In this document: positions 1 through 8,652 of the stretch, piece by piece
Layout: each line of letters opens with the position of its first letter
Position numbering within the stretch: position 1 is the stretch's first letter
NCBI GenBank assembly: GCA_015075555.1
Contig: JABTUD010000001.1
Span: 1,302,001-1,366,000, forward strand
Direction of reading: 5' to 3'
Length of the DNA: 64,000 nt
Source: Thermoflexaceae bacterium
Lineage (GTDB): Bacteria > Chloroflexota > Dehalococcoidia > Tepidiformales > Tepidiformaceae
The notes under the pieces: model-generated
Told to the model about the DNA's origin: nothing
Database searches by the model: none
The model's input: only the letters and a program-made list of their open reading frames with translations
Position numbers and translations under genes: made by a program

Positions 1-151
1 TCGCCTCCCTGAAGTCGAACGGCTGGCCGTCGCGGAAGAGGGAGTACTCGTGCTCGATGCCAAGGAGCCCGGCAGGCGCGGCGCCCGGGTCCGGCGCACT
101 GAGCACGCTGGCGAAGGCATCCTGGAGGTGACCTGCCTGGCCCTGGGTCAC
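1..151 (-). CDS. Partial ligase-like protein (GIEHEY motif), N-terminal 50 residues
   Basis: Reading leftward from a GTG at 151, the frame stays open to the window edge. A GGGGGAG Shine-Dalgarno lies 8 bases upstream. About 31 residues in is GIEHEYSLF, followed by DGQPFDF. A glycine followed by alternating acidic residues near the N-terminus resembles the first metal-binding strand of the glutamine synthetase / glutamate-cysteine ligase fold (GCS2, PafA/Dop). With only 50 residues visible, that assignment is a hint only. The gene follows a small protein on the same strand after about 60 bases, suggesting co-transcription. Confidence 0.5.
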   Translation of the reverse strand, partial: MTQGQAGHLQDAFASVLSAPDPGAAPAGLLGIEHEYSLFRDGQPFDFREA

Positions 152-210
152 GGTGAGAACTCCCCCTGGCCGGGACTGCGGACGCGCTGGCAATCCGCGC
201 CCGGGCCCTG

Positions 211-393
211 TTAGCGCATGTTCTGGATGGTGTTCTTTGCCGTGTCGTGCTGGGCCTTCTGCGCTCCCTGGCTGCCCGGCGCTTCAGGAGCTGCGCGCTG
301 CACGCCCTCTTCGTCGATTGCGATGCCTTCTCCGGCCGGCCCGGTCAGTCGCGAGCCGGCCAGTCCCGTTGTCGCGGATTCCTTCTCGCCCAT
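211..393 (-). CDS. Small disordered hydrophilic protein, 60 aa
   Basis: The ATG at 393 is preceded by AAAGGA with 7-base spacing, a good ribosome site that argues for real expression. The 60-residue product has no cysteine, no tryptophan, no hydrophobic segment, and is rich in Gly, Ala, Gln and charged residues. It is probably intrinsically disordered, ending NTIQNMR. It lies directly upstream of the edge gene with the ligase-like motif. Small disordered proteins next to GS-fold ligases recall Pup, but the Pup C-terminal GGQ/GGE is absent. Function is unknown. Confidence 0.55.
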   Translation of the reverse strand: MGEKESATTGLAGSRLTGPAGEGIAIDEEGVQRAAPEAPGSQGAQKAQHDTAKNTIQNMR

Positions 394-514
394 AGCCCTG
401 TCCTTTCATGGCAGGCCGGCGCCAGCTGCAGCGCCAGTCGCCACCAGAGGTGCAGGGTAGGCGGTTGGATGGGCCAGTTCAATATGCTGGCCATGCGAGA
501 CTGCAAAACGAAGC

Positions 515-1639
515 TCAGTAGGACTGGAAGAGCTTTCCCCACTCGCTGTTCATCATGCTGGCGATGCGGCGTTTTCCCATGAGCGGGTACCAGTAGTAGT
601 TGTGGTAGACGTTGCTGGCCCAGTAGCTCCATGGAACGAGCGGGGTGCGGAGGAGGAACTTCTCAAAGCGGTGCAACTTGCCCCAGTAGATCTGCTTCTG
701 TCCCCAGCTCGCGAACGTGTCCTCATCGCCGCTGAAGCCGAAGTTGATGCCGCTGATATCGAGGCCCTCGACGGTGATCTCGGTGGGGTTCCCCACGCCG
801 AGGCCGGCCTCGTGGGCGAGGCGAATGAAATCCAGGCTCATGGGGTCGAAGCCCATCATTTTCGCGGCGACAGCGTCGATGGCCACCTGGTCGGAGCTGG
901 CGAGGATCACGTTCTTGACATGGGGGCGCATGGCGCGCGGGCCAGGCCCATCGCCGGCGATGGTGCCATCCATCACGGCGAAGATGCCGGTGTGAATCTC
1001 CTGCTGGATGCGGAGGAGGTCGACGAGCGTCTGGTGGATGACTGAATGCGTCCAGTGCCGCCTGTTGTTGAGGAGGCCCCCGAAGGCGTTCTTCATGGCG
1101 CCCGTCATGGTGGTGAAGACGTGGGTCTTGAGGGTGGGCAGGTGGACAATGTTGGTGCCCAGGAACATCTCGGGGATTTCTATCCCGTCCGGGAAGATCC
1201 TGTCGAGCACGAGCATCTCCCCCTGCGGGGCATAGGGGACCCAGCGCGCGCCCCTGTCTTGCAGGTGAACGGGCGCCAGGCCGTGCTTTGCGAAGACGCG
1301 GTCGTGCTTGTTGCCCTTCTCCCCCTCGTGTGAGTTCACCACGACGGTCCCGTTCTGGACCGGGGTAATGCGTTCGTACCCCGCTCCCCGGAGGGCAGAT
1401 GTGACGCCATCGAGCTGCCAGGGGCTGGTGCTGCAGCCGGGGTAGTAGTGCTGCCAGCTGATGTTGACCTTGAGGAGCGTTTCGCTCGATTGCGGCAGGT
1501 GCTGGCGGAAATGGGCCATCTCCATGACGCGGGCAAAGTCGTCAACGACCGAAGTTGCGCCTGTATAGATGACGGAGACAAGCGGCTCGCGAGATGGCTT
1601 TCGCCCGGAGCCGGGCTCGTGCGAGGTTTCGGCGGTCAT
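515..1639 (-). CDS. DUF362 domain protein, 374 aa
   Basis: A cytoplasmic-looking protein with the DUF362 pattern: an early LLKVNISWQHYYPGCST segment, a central LPTLKTHVFTTMTGAMKNAFGGL block and a later SSDQVAIDAVAAKMMG block. These are the conserved cores of that family. Members are often annotated as iron-sulfur or ferredoxin-linked proteins, but no four-cysteine cluster motif is visible here, and the biochemical role is unknown. The frame stays open upstream of the chosen start, but residues there are low-complexity. The ATG at 1639 has no Shine-Dalgarno and instead has TACACT six bases upstream, as expected for a leaderless mRNA. The C-terminal 60 residues are unusually rich in Trp and Tyr. 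Confidence 0.75.
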   Translation of the reverse strand: MTAETSHEPGSGRKPSREPLVSVIYTGATSVVDDFARVMEMAHFRQHLPQSSETLLKVNISWQHYYPGCSTSPWQLDGVTSALRGAGYERITPVQNGTVVVNSHEGEKGNKHDRVFAKHGLAPVHLQDRGARWVPYAPQGEMLVLDRIFPDGIEIPEMFLGTNIVHLPTLKTHVFTTMTGAMKNAFGGLLNNRRHWTHSVIHQTLVDLLRIQQEIHTGIFAVMDGTIAGDGPGPRAMRPHVKNVILASSDQVAIDAVAAKMMGFDPMSLDFIRLAHEAGLGVGNPTEITVEGLDISGINFGFSGDEDTFASWGQKQIYWGKLHRFEKFLLRTPLVPWSYWASNVYHNYYWYPLMGKRRIASMMNSEWGKLFQSY

Positions 1640-1645
1640 GGGGAG

Positions 1646-1651
1646 AGTGTA
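1646..1651 (-). promoter_or_regulatory. -10 hexamer TACACT, leaderless start of the DUF362 gene
   Basis: TACACT on the minus strand is separated from the ATG at 1639 by exactly six bases (CTCCCC), so transcription would begin at or next to the start codon. No -35 match is obvious. Confidence 0.45.
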
Positions 1652-1838
1652 CCGCGCCGCCGGGGGAAGGGTCCGGGAAAGGGGGCAGTGAGAGCCCCGG
1701 GGCGGCCGGAGAGGGTGCAATCCCTGGTCCGCAAGGCGGGGTAAAGGCGGCTGGGCCCCCGCGTCACCTGGCCTGGCATCGGCGCCATCCCTTCCCAACA
1801 ACGGCCCGTCGACATGGGCAAGGTGGAGGAGACCCGAC

Positions 1839-3908
1839 ATGAGAGCGAACATCGCTGCGCTACTGGCTGTCATCACAATCACCCTTGCTGCCTGCGACCC
1901 GGTCGCGCCGGCCGGCGGGGGCACGGGACCAGGCCCATCTTCCACCGCCGGGGAAGCGGCCTGCGACCAGGCGCTCTGCCTCGAACAGACGGTCGACATG
2001 CTTGATGCCCTGGAGCGCCCTCTCGATGAGAACGTGCTCAAGCTGTTCTCGGCTGCGAGCGATTCGCAGCGAAACCTCGTCTACGTCTCCGGGATCATGA
2101 GCGGCGACATTGCAGTGCTCGACGGCGCGACCGAAACGTGGGTACGAACCATCGACACAGGCGGACCGGACAGGGGACTCAAGTACCTCTACGCCGATGA
2201 AGCGCGCAACCGGGTCTTTGTGCTCGATGCGACAGCCAGGGCCGTTCGCAGGATAGATGCCGGCACCGGGCGGGTAGACGGCCCCGTCGACCTTGAGGGG
2301 TTCCTGGAGGGCCACCAGGCACTCGTTGACCCCTCAAGCGGGAACCTGCTGGTTGCGACCAGGGATCACGGAATCCAGGTGTTCGGTGGCGAACCGCTCC
2401 AGCTTCTCTACGAGCAGACCGCCTTCGGCGAAAACACCGGGCAGATGGCCTACGACACTGCCCGCGGCGTGGTCTACGTCCTCGACTCCGCATCCGGGGC
2501 CGGGTCACGCTCCATCTACGTGCTCGATCCCGCTACTGGAACGCGCACCGGCGAGGTGACCTATTCGGCCCAGCCGAACGACCGCTCGCGGTGGTTGATG
2601 CTCGATGAAGAGGGGGGACGCTTCCTGGTGGGCACGGGGCGTTCTCTTCTCGTGCTCGGATTGGATGGCAGCACCCAGCGCACGATCCGGCTGAACGGCT
2701 CCCCGGCCGATATGCTCTACGACGACGCGCATGGCGCCGTTGCCGTTCTCTCGACGGAGCAGCCTTCGGCGGGGCGTGTGGCCGGCGTCGGTGGACACCT
2801 GCACGTTTACGACGTCAGCTCGGGCGCGCTCAGGGCGACACTCTCATTCGGGCGCAAGCCCCACCGGATCAACCTGAACCGCGCGAACGGGCACATCTAC
2901 GTCGCGAACGGCGATGCCGCCGTAATCTGGAGCATTGACACGGCCAGCTACGGGAGCGCCGAGCCCATCAGGCTGGGCGACAGCGTCGAGCAGATCGCTC
3001 TTGCCGCCAACGGCGCGACGTATCTGAGCAGCCGCCTGGGAGGAAGCTACCTGTCGGCGCTCGACACCGATGGTGCGGTGACCGAAACGTTGACTGCGGG
3101 AACATGGCCAATCCCCGTGCAGACAAACCGGGATGGGACTCGACTGCTCGTCCTCAACGCCTGGGACAGCACGCTCAGCGTCTTCGATGTGAGCGCCGAG
3201 CGCGCGCTGCTCGGGACTATCGCGCTGGGCATCCCGGATGGCAGCACCGATCGCCTCCCGGCAATGGCGATCGACAGCTCGCGCTCGCTCGCCTACGTGG
3301 CCTACCCGGAGTTCGCGAAGGTCGTTGTCGCTGATTTCGCGGCCATGAAGGTCATCGCCACCATCACGATCGATGGCGTGAAGACCGGCGACACGGGCGG
3401 CGGCCCGGGGCAGATCCAGCTTGCCGTGGACGAGACGCGGAACAGGCTCTTCGTGCTCGTGCCACAGGCGCAAGAGGTGACTGTCTATGACGGCGCGGAT
3501 GGCTATTCGAAAATCAGCGAACTCGGCCGCTCCCACATCAACTGGACCAAGGTCCCTCGCGAGGGCGAGCTCCTCTTCTTCGACCACGTGAGAGATGTGC
3601 TCTTCGTCGGCCCGGTCGAAGTGGAAGCTGCGTCCCTCACGCCAACGGGGCGGTCATTGAACGGCAATGCCTGGCTCTTCGGGGCGGATGCCGAATCGGG
3701 GACCTACTGGGGTATTCGTGCCGGGCAGTCCGGCTGGCTGGTGACCGTCGCAGACGCGGCGACACTGGAGACGCTCCACGAGGAGCCTCTGCCGGGCGCC
3801 CACGTCCTCATCCCCGTACCGGCTCTCGATGCCGCTCAGCACCGTCTCTACATCGGCCACCAGGCGGAAGCGTCGCTCGATGTGTTCGCCATAGGCGACC
3901 CCAGGTAG
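1839..3908 (+). CDS. Secreted lipoprotein with YVTN-type beta-propeller, 689 aa
   Basis: The ATG at 1839 has GGAGGAG seven bases upstream. The N-terminus has a short hydrophobic segment and lipobox LAAC (Cys at about 19), so the protein should be lipidated and exported. The rest is a run of blades, each with a strand such as RNLVYVSGIMSGDIAVLD, NRVFVLDATARAVRRID or GHIYVANGDAAVIWSID, spaced about 40-60 residues. This is the signature of a seven-bladed YVTN/NHL beta-propeller, possibly two. Such proteins usually act as binding scaffolds, and no catalytic residues are evident. It is monocistronic, divergent from the DUF362 gene and convergent with the downstream hydratase. Confidence 0.75.
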   Translation: MRANIAALLAVITITLAACDPVAPAGGGTGPGPSSTAGEAACDQALCLEQTVDMLDALERPLDENVLKLFSAASDSQRNLVYVSGIMSGDIAVLDGATETWVRTIDTGGPDRGLKYLYADEARNRVFVLDATARAVRRIDAGTGRVDGPVDLEGFLEGHQALVDPSSGNLLVATRDHGIQVFGGEPLQLLYEQTAFGENTGQMAYDTARGVVYVLDSASGAGSRSIYVLDPATGTRTGEVTYSAQPNDRSRWLMLDEEGGRFLVGTGRSLLVLGLDGSTQRTIRLNGSPADMLYDDAHGAVAVLSTEQPSAGRVAGVGGHLHVYDVSSGALRATLSFGRKPHRINLNRANGHIYVANGDAAVIWSIDTASYGSAEPIRLGDSVEQIALAANGATYLSSRLGGSYLSALDTDGAVTETLTAGTWPIPVQTNRDGTRLLVLNAWDSTLSVFDVSAERALLGTIALGIPDGSTDRLPAMAIDSSRSLAYVAYPEFAKVVVADFAAMKVIATITIDGVKTGDTGGGPGQIQLAVDETRNRLFVLVPQAQEVTVYDGADGYSKISELGRSHINWTKVPREGELLFFDHVRDVLFVGPVEVEAASLTPTGRSLNGNAWLFGADAESGTYWGIRAGQSGWLVTVADAATLETLHEEPLPGAHVLIPVPALDAAQHRLYIGHQAEASLDVFAIGDPR

Positions 3909-3932
3909 GGAGCGCGACCGCCGCGCCAACGA

Positions 3933-3952
3933 TGAGGGTCGCCCCACCCTCA
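3933..3952. terminator. Small hairpin between convergent genes
   Basis: Seven-base perfect stem (3933-3939 with 3946-3952, TGAGGGT/ACCCTCA) and a six-base loop, sitting between the convergent stops at 3908 and 3965. There is no T-tract, so a termination role is tentative. Confidence 0.3.
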
Positions 3953-3964
3953 ACGAGGTCCAGG

Positions 3965-4759
3965 CTAGTGCCCGGTGAAGCGCGCCGGGCGCTTCTCCCG
4001 GAAGGACTCGATCGCTTCACGGGCGTCATTGGTGGCGCGGCGCGCTATCTCAATGGCCCGGATCTCGTAGCGAAGCTGGTCTTCGAAGTTGTTGTCGAGG
4101 CTCCGAATCACCGCCCGCTTCGATGCCATCGCCGTGATCGGCGGGAAAGCAGCGATCTGCTTCGCAACGGCCTGCGCCTCGGAGAGCAGGTTCGCGGCCG
4201 GAACGAGCCGCTGCAGCAGGCCCATGCGAAGCGCCTCTTCGGCGCCGACGTTGCGGCTCGTGAGGATCATGTCGAGTGCATTCCCCTGGCCAACCAGCCG
4301 GGGCAGGAAATAGGACATCCCGGCATCGGGAGAGAGGGCGCGCTCGATGAACACGGTGCGGAAACGAGCATGCTCGCTCCCCACGCGGATATCGCAGGCC
4401 AGCGCCAGAGACATGCCCGCACCTGCGGCGACGCCATTGATCGCGGCAACGGTTGGCTTATCGATGTAGTAGACGGCCCGGGCCTGGCGTCCCACCCAGC
4501 TATCCTCGTCCATCATCTGCTGCCAGGTGGGCTCGGTAGCCGGTGGTGGTCCGCCGGTGAGGTCAGCGCCGGAGCAGAAGCCCCGGCCAGCCCCGGTCCA
4601 GACAACGGCGCGGACCGAGTCGTCGTGCTTGAGCTGGTCGCAGACCTGGAGGACCTCCTGCTGGAGGTCGCGGCTGAGGGCGTTCAGCTTCTCGGGGCGG
4701 TTGAGCGTGATCGTGGCGACGTTGTCGGCGACGTCGAGGACAAGGTTTTGATAGGACAT
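3965..4759 (-). CDS. Enoyl-CoA hydratase/isomerase (crotonase) family, 264 aa
   Basis: A single crotonase domain covers the whole protein. The oxyanion-hole segments are visible as GAGRGFCSGADL (about residues 57-68) and AINGVAAGAGMSLALACDIR (about 106-125), the second containing the GAGMS turn that stabilises the thioester oxyanion. The C-terminus has the typical ESFREKRPARF ending. The start has GGAGG six bases upstream. It probably acts on acyl-CoA esters in fatty-acid or aromatic degradation. Exact substrate and whether it hydrates or isomerises cannot be read from sequence. It is one of three crotonases in the window, none adjacent to each other. Confidence 0.85.
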   Translation of the reverse strand: MSYQNLVLDVADNVATITLNRPEKLNALSRDLQQEVLQVCDQLKHDDSVRAVVWTGAGRGFCSGADLTGGPPPATEPTWQQMMDEDSWVGRQARAVYYIDKPTVAAINGVAAGAGMSLALACDIRVGSEHARFRTVFIERALSPDAGMSYFLPRLVGQGNALDMILTSRNVGAEEALRMGLLQRLVPAANLLSEAQAVAKQIAAFPPITAMASKRAVIRSLDNNFEDQLRYEIRAIEIARRATNDAREAIESFREKRPARFTGH

Positions 4760-4825
4760 CGGCGGCCTCCTGCCATGGGTTTGGCCGCAGTCAACAGGAT
4801 AATGAGTTAGCTGTCGAGGCAGGGG

Positions 4826-6076
4826 CTAGGCGGTGCGAACTTCGTGGACGGCGACACCTCCGGGAGCGGCGAAGCGGATGTGGAGCGGGTTGCCCGGCTG
4901 GAAGTCCGGCGAGAGGTCGAACGAAACGGTCGTCCACCTGCCGGGCGGCGCTTCGAAAGGGGTAGCGCCGAGGACGACGAGGTTGTGGAACTGGTTGTCG
5001 TGGATGGCCTGCACCTCGCCGGCTCCGCCCGAGACCGTGACGGTAACGGAGCGTACCGGTTCGTTGCACATGAGGTACACATCGCCGACATCGCCGGCGC
5101 GACGGCACAGCCGCCCTGCCGGGCCCGGATGGAGGTCGCCCCAGCCAAGGGCGGTGTGGATCACATCGTTCTCGCCGAAGACAACGCTCCCATCGCGCGG
5201 GGCCATGTGGAAGGCCAGGTGACCCGGGTCGAAGAGCCCGGGTGGGAAGTGCCAGCGGAAAGGCTTCTCCGTCTTCACCGCGCGCACGAAGAGATGGAAG
5301 CGGTAGTGGCCATGCGTGAACCGGGAGGCGATGTTGTTCAGGAACCAGCGGAAGGCGCGGCGGTTTCGCCCACCGGGTGGATAGATGTCGATATCCTCGG
5401 CGCGGTCGACCCTGAAGCCGCAACCGGCGAGCAGGCCGGTGAGCTCGGGGAGGGTGTATTCGCGGCTGTGGCGCGAGCCCATGAGCGGTGCACCAAGGTG
5501 ATAGGGGTCGTAAATATTCCGGCCCAGCAGGAAGTTCGCGATGGAATCGGCCCGGGAGGCATTGGGGGTTGAGATTACCAGTGCGCCCCCTGGCTTCAGC
5601 ACCCGGTGGATCTCAGCGAGGGTATGGACGGGGTTGAGCGTCAGGTGCTCAATGACCTCGCACCATGTCACAAGGTCGAACGAGTTGTCGGGGTACGGGA
5701 AGGCGTCCCGTTCGATATCGAAGCAACGGCAGAGGTAGGCGTGGCGTTCACCAAACTCGGGGCTTTCGAGCTCCTGGGCGATCTCCGGGCGGCCATCGGT
5801 GGTTGCCCCGGTGAGGGAGAGGTTGTAGTTGCGGAAGCGCTCCAGCAAGAGCGTGATATGAAAGGGTGGGCTGCCGAGCTCGAGAGCCTCACCCCGGTCG
5901 GCCGGGTCAGGGACGAATCGCAGGATCTGGCGCCAGAGAGGGAGGCCGCCCTCAACAAGCTGGCGGTGGATTGCTTCATTGCGAAACGGCCAGCGAAAGC
6001 TGAGCAGGTAGCGGGCGAGGGCTTCGGGGTCGTCCTCGACGGGGAGCGATGCAGATGCAGCAGGGAGCGCGACCAT
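4826..6076 (-). CDS. SAM-dependent methyltransferase with C-terminal beta-sandwich, 416 aa
   Basis: Residues about 60-215 form a class I methyltransferase. ALELGSPPFH fits motif I, FDLVTWCEVIEHL is the conserved acidic/EVIEH segment, and HRVLKPGGALVISTPN is the post-motif loop and strand. The last 120 or so residues (from about 290) contain alternating strands such as VRSVTVTVSGGAGEV and WTTVSFDLSPDF, suggesting a carbohydrate-binding-like beta-sandwich. That layout is seen in enzymes of surface polysaccharide decoration, which is an inference. The ATG at 6076 lacks a Shine-Dalgarno; CATAAT lies eight bases upstream, next to a 13-base hairpin. Confidence 0.75.
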   Translation of the reverse strand: MVALPAASASLPVEDDPEALARYLLSFRWPFRNEAIHRQLVEGGLPLWRQILRFVPDPADRGEALELGSPPFHITLLLERFRNYNLSLTGATTDGRPEIAQELESPEFGERHAYLCRCFDIERDAFPYPDNSFDLVTWCEVIEHLTLNPVHTLAEIHRVLKPGGALVISTPNASRADSIANFLLGRNIYDPYHLGAPLMGSRHSREYTLPELTGLLAGCGFRVDRAEDIDIYPPGGRNRRAFRWFLNNIASRFTHGHYRFHLFVRAVKTEKPFRWHFPPGLFDPGHLAFHMAPRDGSVVFGENDVIHTALGWGDLHPGPAGRLCRRAGDVGDVYLMCNEPVRSVTVTVSGGAGEVQAIHDNQFHNLVVLGATPFEAPPGRWTTVSFDLSPDFQPGNPLHIRFAAPGGVAVHEVRTA

Positions 6077-6094
6077 GGGAGATGATTATGCGTC

Positions 6095-6131
6095 GCCAGG
6101 CCAGTGGGGGATAGCGCGCCACTGGCCTGGC
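6095..6131. terminator. 13-bp perfect hairpin between phoU and the methyltransferase gene
   Basis: GCCAGGCCAGTGG (6095-6107) pairs perfectly with 6119-6131 around an 11-base loop. In the minus direction it follows phoU and may end the pst transcript, though there is no U-tract. The same arm lies just upstream of a CATAAT hexamer for the next gene, so it could equally act as an operator. Confidence 0.5.
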
Positions 6132-6199
6132 CCGGCGGGAGAGGGACCTGGTGGCGGTTGCGCCCCCGGCACCCTGCGGGCACCTGTACCAGGGGCACA

Positions 6200-6865
6200 T
6201 CAGTACTTGGAGACGTTTATCTCCTGCATGCGTCCCGTCACCTGGTAGATGACGCGTTCGCAGATGTTGGTGCAGCGGTCGGCGATGCGTTCGAGGTTGT
6301 GCGCGGTCCAGAGCAGGTAGGTGTTCCGCTGGATCGTCGAAGGGTCGGCGAGCATGGCCTTGAAGCTCTCTTCGTAAACTGCGTCCTGCAGGCGGTCCAC
6401 CTCGACGTCGGCGTTGCAGATCTGGCGCGCCGATTCGACATCTCGTTCGATGAAGGCCTTCAGGCTGTCGCGCAGCATCGCCACGGCCCGGTCGGCCATG
6501 GCGGGGATGTATCCCAGCCGCCGCGGGAGGGGCTCATCGCTCATCATGAGGTTGATCCGCGCTATCCCTTCCGCATGGTCGGCGATGCGCTCCAGGTCGG
6601 TGATGATGTAGAGGATGCTGGCAAGCATCCTGAGGTCAGACGCCATGGGTTGCTGCGAGGCGACCACGAAGATGCACTGGTCTTCGATCTCGAAGCGCTT
6701 TGCGTTTATGCGGGAGTCTTCGTCGACGATTCTCTGGGAAGAACCGGCGTCGCCATCGCGGAGGGCCTGGAGCGAATCAAGGATGGCCTTTTCGACCATA
6801 GAACCCATGACCAGGACTTCGTCCTGGAGCCGGGTGAGCTCGCGGTGGAACAGTTCACGCGTCAC
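6200..6865 (-). CDS. phoU: Phosphate signalling complex protein PhoU, 221 aa
   Basis: Two PhoU domains of about 90 residues each are visible as paired three-helix bundles, with the repeated acidic motif DLERIADHAEGIAR in the first and NLERIADRCTNICE in the second, which supply the metal-binding E/D residues. PhoU links the PstSCAB transporter to the PhoR kinase and restrains phosphate uptake and signalling. The GTG at 6865 is preceded by AAAGGCGG. It is the last gene of the pst operon, 15 bases after pstB. Confidence 0.95.
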   Translation of the reverse strand: MTRELFHRELTRLQDEVLVMGSMVEKAILDSLQALRDGDAGSSQRIVDEDSRINAKRFEIEDQCIFVVASQQPMASDLRMLASILYIITDLERIADHAEGIARINLMMSDEPLPRRLGYIPAMADRAVAMLRDSLKAFIERDVESARQICNADVEVDRLQDAVYEESFKAMLADPSTIQRNTYLLWTAHNLERIADRCTNICERVIYQVTGRMQEINVSKY

Positions 6866-6880
6866 CGGTTGCCGCCTTTC

Positions 6881-7744
6881 CTAGCCGAATCGCCCGCTAA
6901 TGTAGTCTTCTGTACGCCGATCACCCGGATTGGTGAAGAGTTCCTGAGTACGGCCGTATTCTATCAGCTGGCCAGTGGTGGTCTCGTCGGTCAGCATGAA
7001 AGCCGTGTAGTCGGAAACGCGCGCGGCCTGCTGCATGTTGTGGGTGACGATGATGATCGTGTAGTCCTTCACAATCTCACGCATGAGGTCTTCTATCTTC
7101 AGGGTCGCGATCGGATCGAGCGCCGAACAGGGCTCGTCCATCAGGATTACGTCGGGGTCATTCGCCAGAGCGCGGGCGATGCACAGGCGCTGCTGCTGCC
7201 CTCCCGAAAGGGCAAGGCCCGACTTCTTGAGGTCGTTCTTGACCTCGTCCCAGAGGGCCGCCCGGCGCAGGGAGCTCTCGACCAGGTCATCGAGGTTGCC
7301 GCGGTAGCCGTTGACGCGCGCCCCGAAGGCGACGTTGTCGTAGATGGACTTGGGAAACGGGTTTGGCTTCTGGAACACCATCCCAATGCGGCGGCGCACC
7401 TCTACCGGGTCGATGTCTTTGCCGTAGATGTTGATCCCGTGGTAGGCGACAGTGCCTTCGATGCGCACCCCGGGAATAAGGTCGTTCATACGGTTGATGC
7501 TGCGCAGGAGGGTGCTCTTTCCGCAGCCGGAGGGCCCAATAAGGGCGGTGACGCGATTGACGGGGATGTCGAGGCTGACCCCGGTGAGGGCACGCTTGTG
7601 ACCGTACCAGAGGCTCAGCCGGTCGATGCTGATGGCGGCCGGCTCGGCTGGTTCGATGACGTGGCCCCGGGAGGCCGGCTCCATGGCGTGAGCGGCGGGG
7701 GCCGATTGAGCGGCAGGCCGGAGGTCGATGCGGATTTCGGTCAT
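6881..7744 (-). CDS. pstB: Phosphate ABC transporter ATP-binding protein PstB, 287 aa
   Basis: Shows Walker [10 protein letters not shown], signature LSGGQQQR, Walker B VILMDEP and the H-loop TIIIVTHNM. The segment [23 protein letters not shown] is typical of PstB. An N-terminal extension of about 35 residues, Ala/Pro-rich, precedes the family core (usual length about 255). It powers phosphate import by PstCA at the inner membrane. AGGGGAAG precedes the ATG. It lies between pstA and phoU with short gaps, consistent with one transcript. Confidence 0.96.
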   Translation of the reverse strand: MTEIRIDLRPAAQSAPAAHAMEPASRGHVIEPAEPAAISIDRLSLWYGHKRALTGVSLDIPVNRVTALIGPSGCGKSTLLRSINRMNDLIPGVRIEGTVAYHGINIYGKDIDPVEVRRRIGMVFQKPNPFPKSIYDNVAFGARVNGYRGNLDDLVESSLRRAALWDEVKNDLKKSGLALSGGQQQRLCIARALANDPDVILMDEPCSALDPIATLKIEDLMREIVKDYTIIIVTHNMQQAARVSDYTAFMLTDETTTGQLIEYGRTQELFTNPGDRRTEDYISGRFG

Positions 7745-7761
7745 GGGTGAGCTTCCCCTGT

Positions 7762-8652
7762 CTAGTAGCGCCGGAACCGTTCGCGGACGATGACGGCGAT
7801 CAGGTTGAGGCTGAACACGGCGGCAATCAGCAGGAGGATGGCCGCGGCAGCGTTTTCGCGGAAGGCCTCCTGGGGCCGGATGGTCCAGTTGTAGATCTGG
7901 ATGGGGACGGTGGTGAAGTCCTCCATGAGACTGGTGTTGTCGTAGGCAATGAACGTGAAGGCGCCGATCATGATGAGGGCAGCGGTTTCGCCGGCAGCGC
8001 GCGAGATGGCGAGGATGGTCCCGGTCATGATCCCGGGCATTGCTCCCGGCAGGACGTGGTGCCAGACGGTCTGCCAGTGCGTCGCGCCGAGCGCGAGCGA
8101 GCCGTCGCGAATGCTTGGGGGGACCTGGCGGATGGCCTCGGTGGAGGCGATGACGGTCATTGGGATGATCATGAGGGCGAGCGTGAGGGAGCCGGCCAGG
8201 ATGCTGGGGCCAAGCTGGAAATAGCGGACAAAAACGGCCAGCCCGAGGATGCCGTAGATGATGCTCGGGACCCCGGCCAGGTTCGCCAGGTTGAGCTGGA
8301 CTATGGTGAGGAACCTGCCCTTCGGCGCGAACTCCTCGATCCAGAGCGCCGTCCCCACCGCGATCGGGATGGCGAGAAGGATCGTGGTCGCCATCACCCA
8401 GGTGCTCCCGATGATCGAGGAGCGCAACCCGGCATCGGCGGCGCGCCGCGATGGATAGCTGGTGACGAAGTCCCAGCTCACCCGCGAGGCGCCGGCCGCC
8501 GCCGTATCCCAGAGCAGGGTGATGAGAGCGACAACGCCCACGAGGCTCGCGCCGAGGAGGACATAGCGCGACGCGCGCGAGAGCGCCTGCCTGCGGGCTA
8601 CGCTCCCTGTCGCGCGCAGGCTGAAGTCACTGCCGCCGGGGCGCACTGCCAT
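7762..8652 (-). CDS. pstA: Phosphate ABC transporter permease PstA, 296 aa
   Basis: A six-helix binding-protein-dependent permease. The EAA-type loop appears as [25 protein letters not shown], with [12 protein letters not shown] after it, both characteristic of PstA. The start overlaps the pstC stop (TAATG), with GGGAGG upstream inside pstC, so translation is probably coupled. The N-terminal 35 residues are hydrophilic and basic, as expected for a cytoplasmic start. Confidence 0.95.
   Translation of the reverse strand: MAVRPGGSDFSLRATGSVARRQALSRASRYVLLGASLVGVVALITLLWDTAAAGASRVSWDFVTSYPSRRAADAGLRSSIIGSTWVMATTILLAIPIAVGTALWIEEFAPKGRFLTIVQLNLANLAGVPSIIYGILGLAVFVRYFQLGPSILAGSLTLALMIIPMTVIASTEAIRQVPPSIRDGSLALGATHWQTVWHHVLPGAMPGIMTGTILAISRAAGETAALIMIGAFTFIAYDNTSLMEDFTTVPIQIYNWTIRPQEAFRENAAAAILLLIAAVFSLNLIAVIVRERFRRY

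Noticed and set aside
211-393. Calling the small protein Pup
   Set aside because: Size and location fit, but the C-terminus is NMR rather than GGQ or GGE, and the neighbour is only partly visible.
6104-7750. 548-codon plus-strand frame opposite phoU and pstB
   Set aside because: Shadow of the minus-strand genes, which carry all PhoU and ABC motifs.
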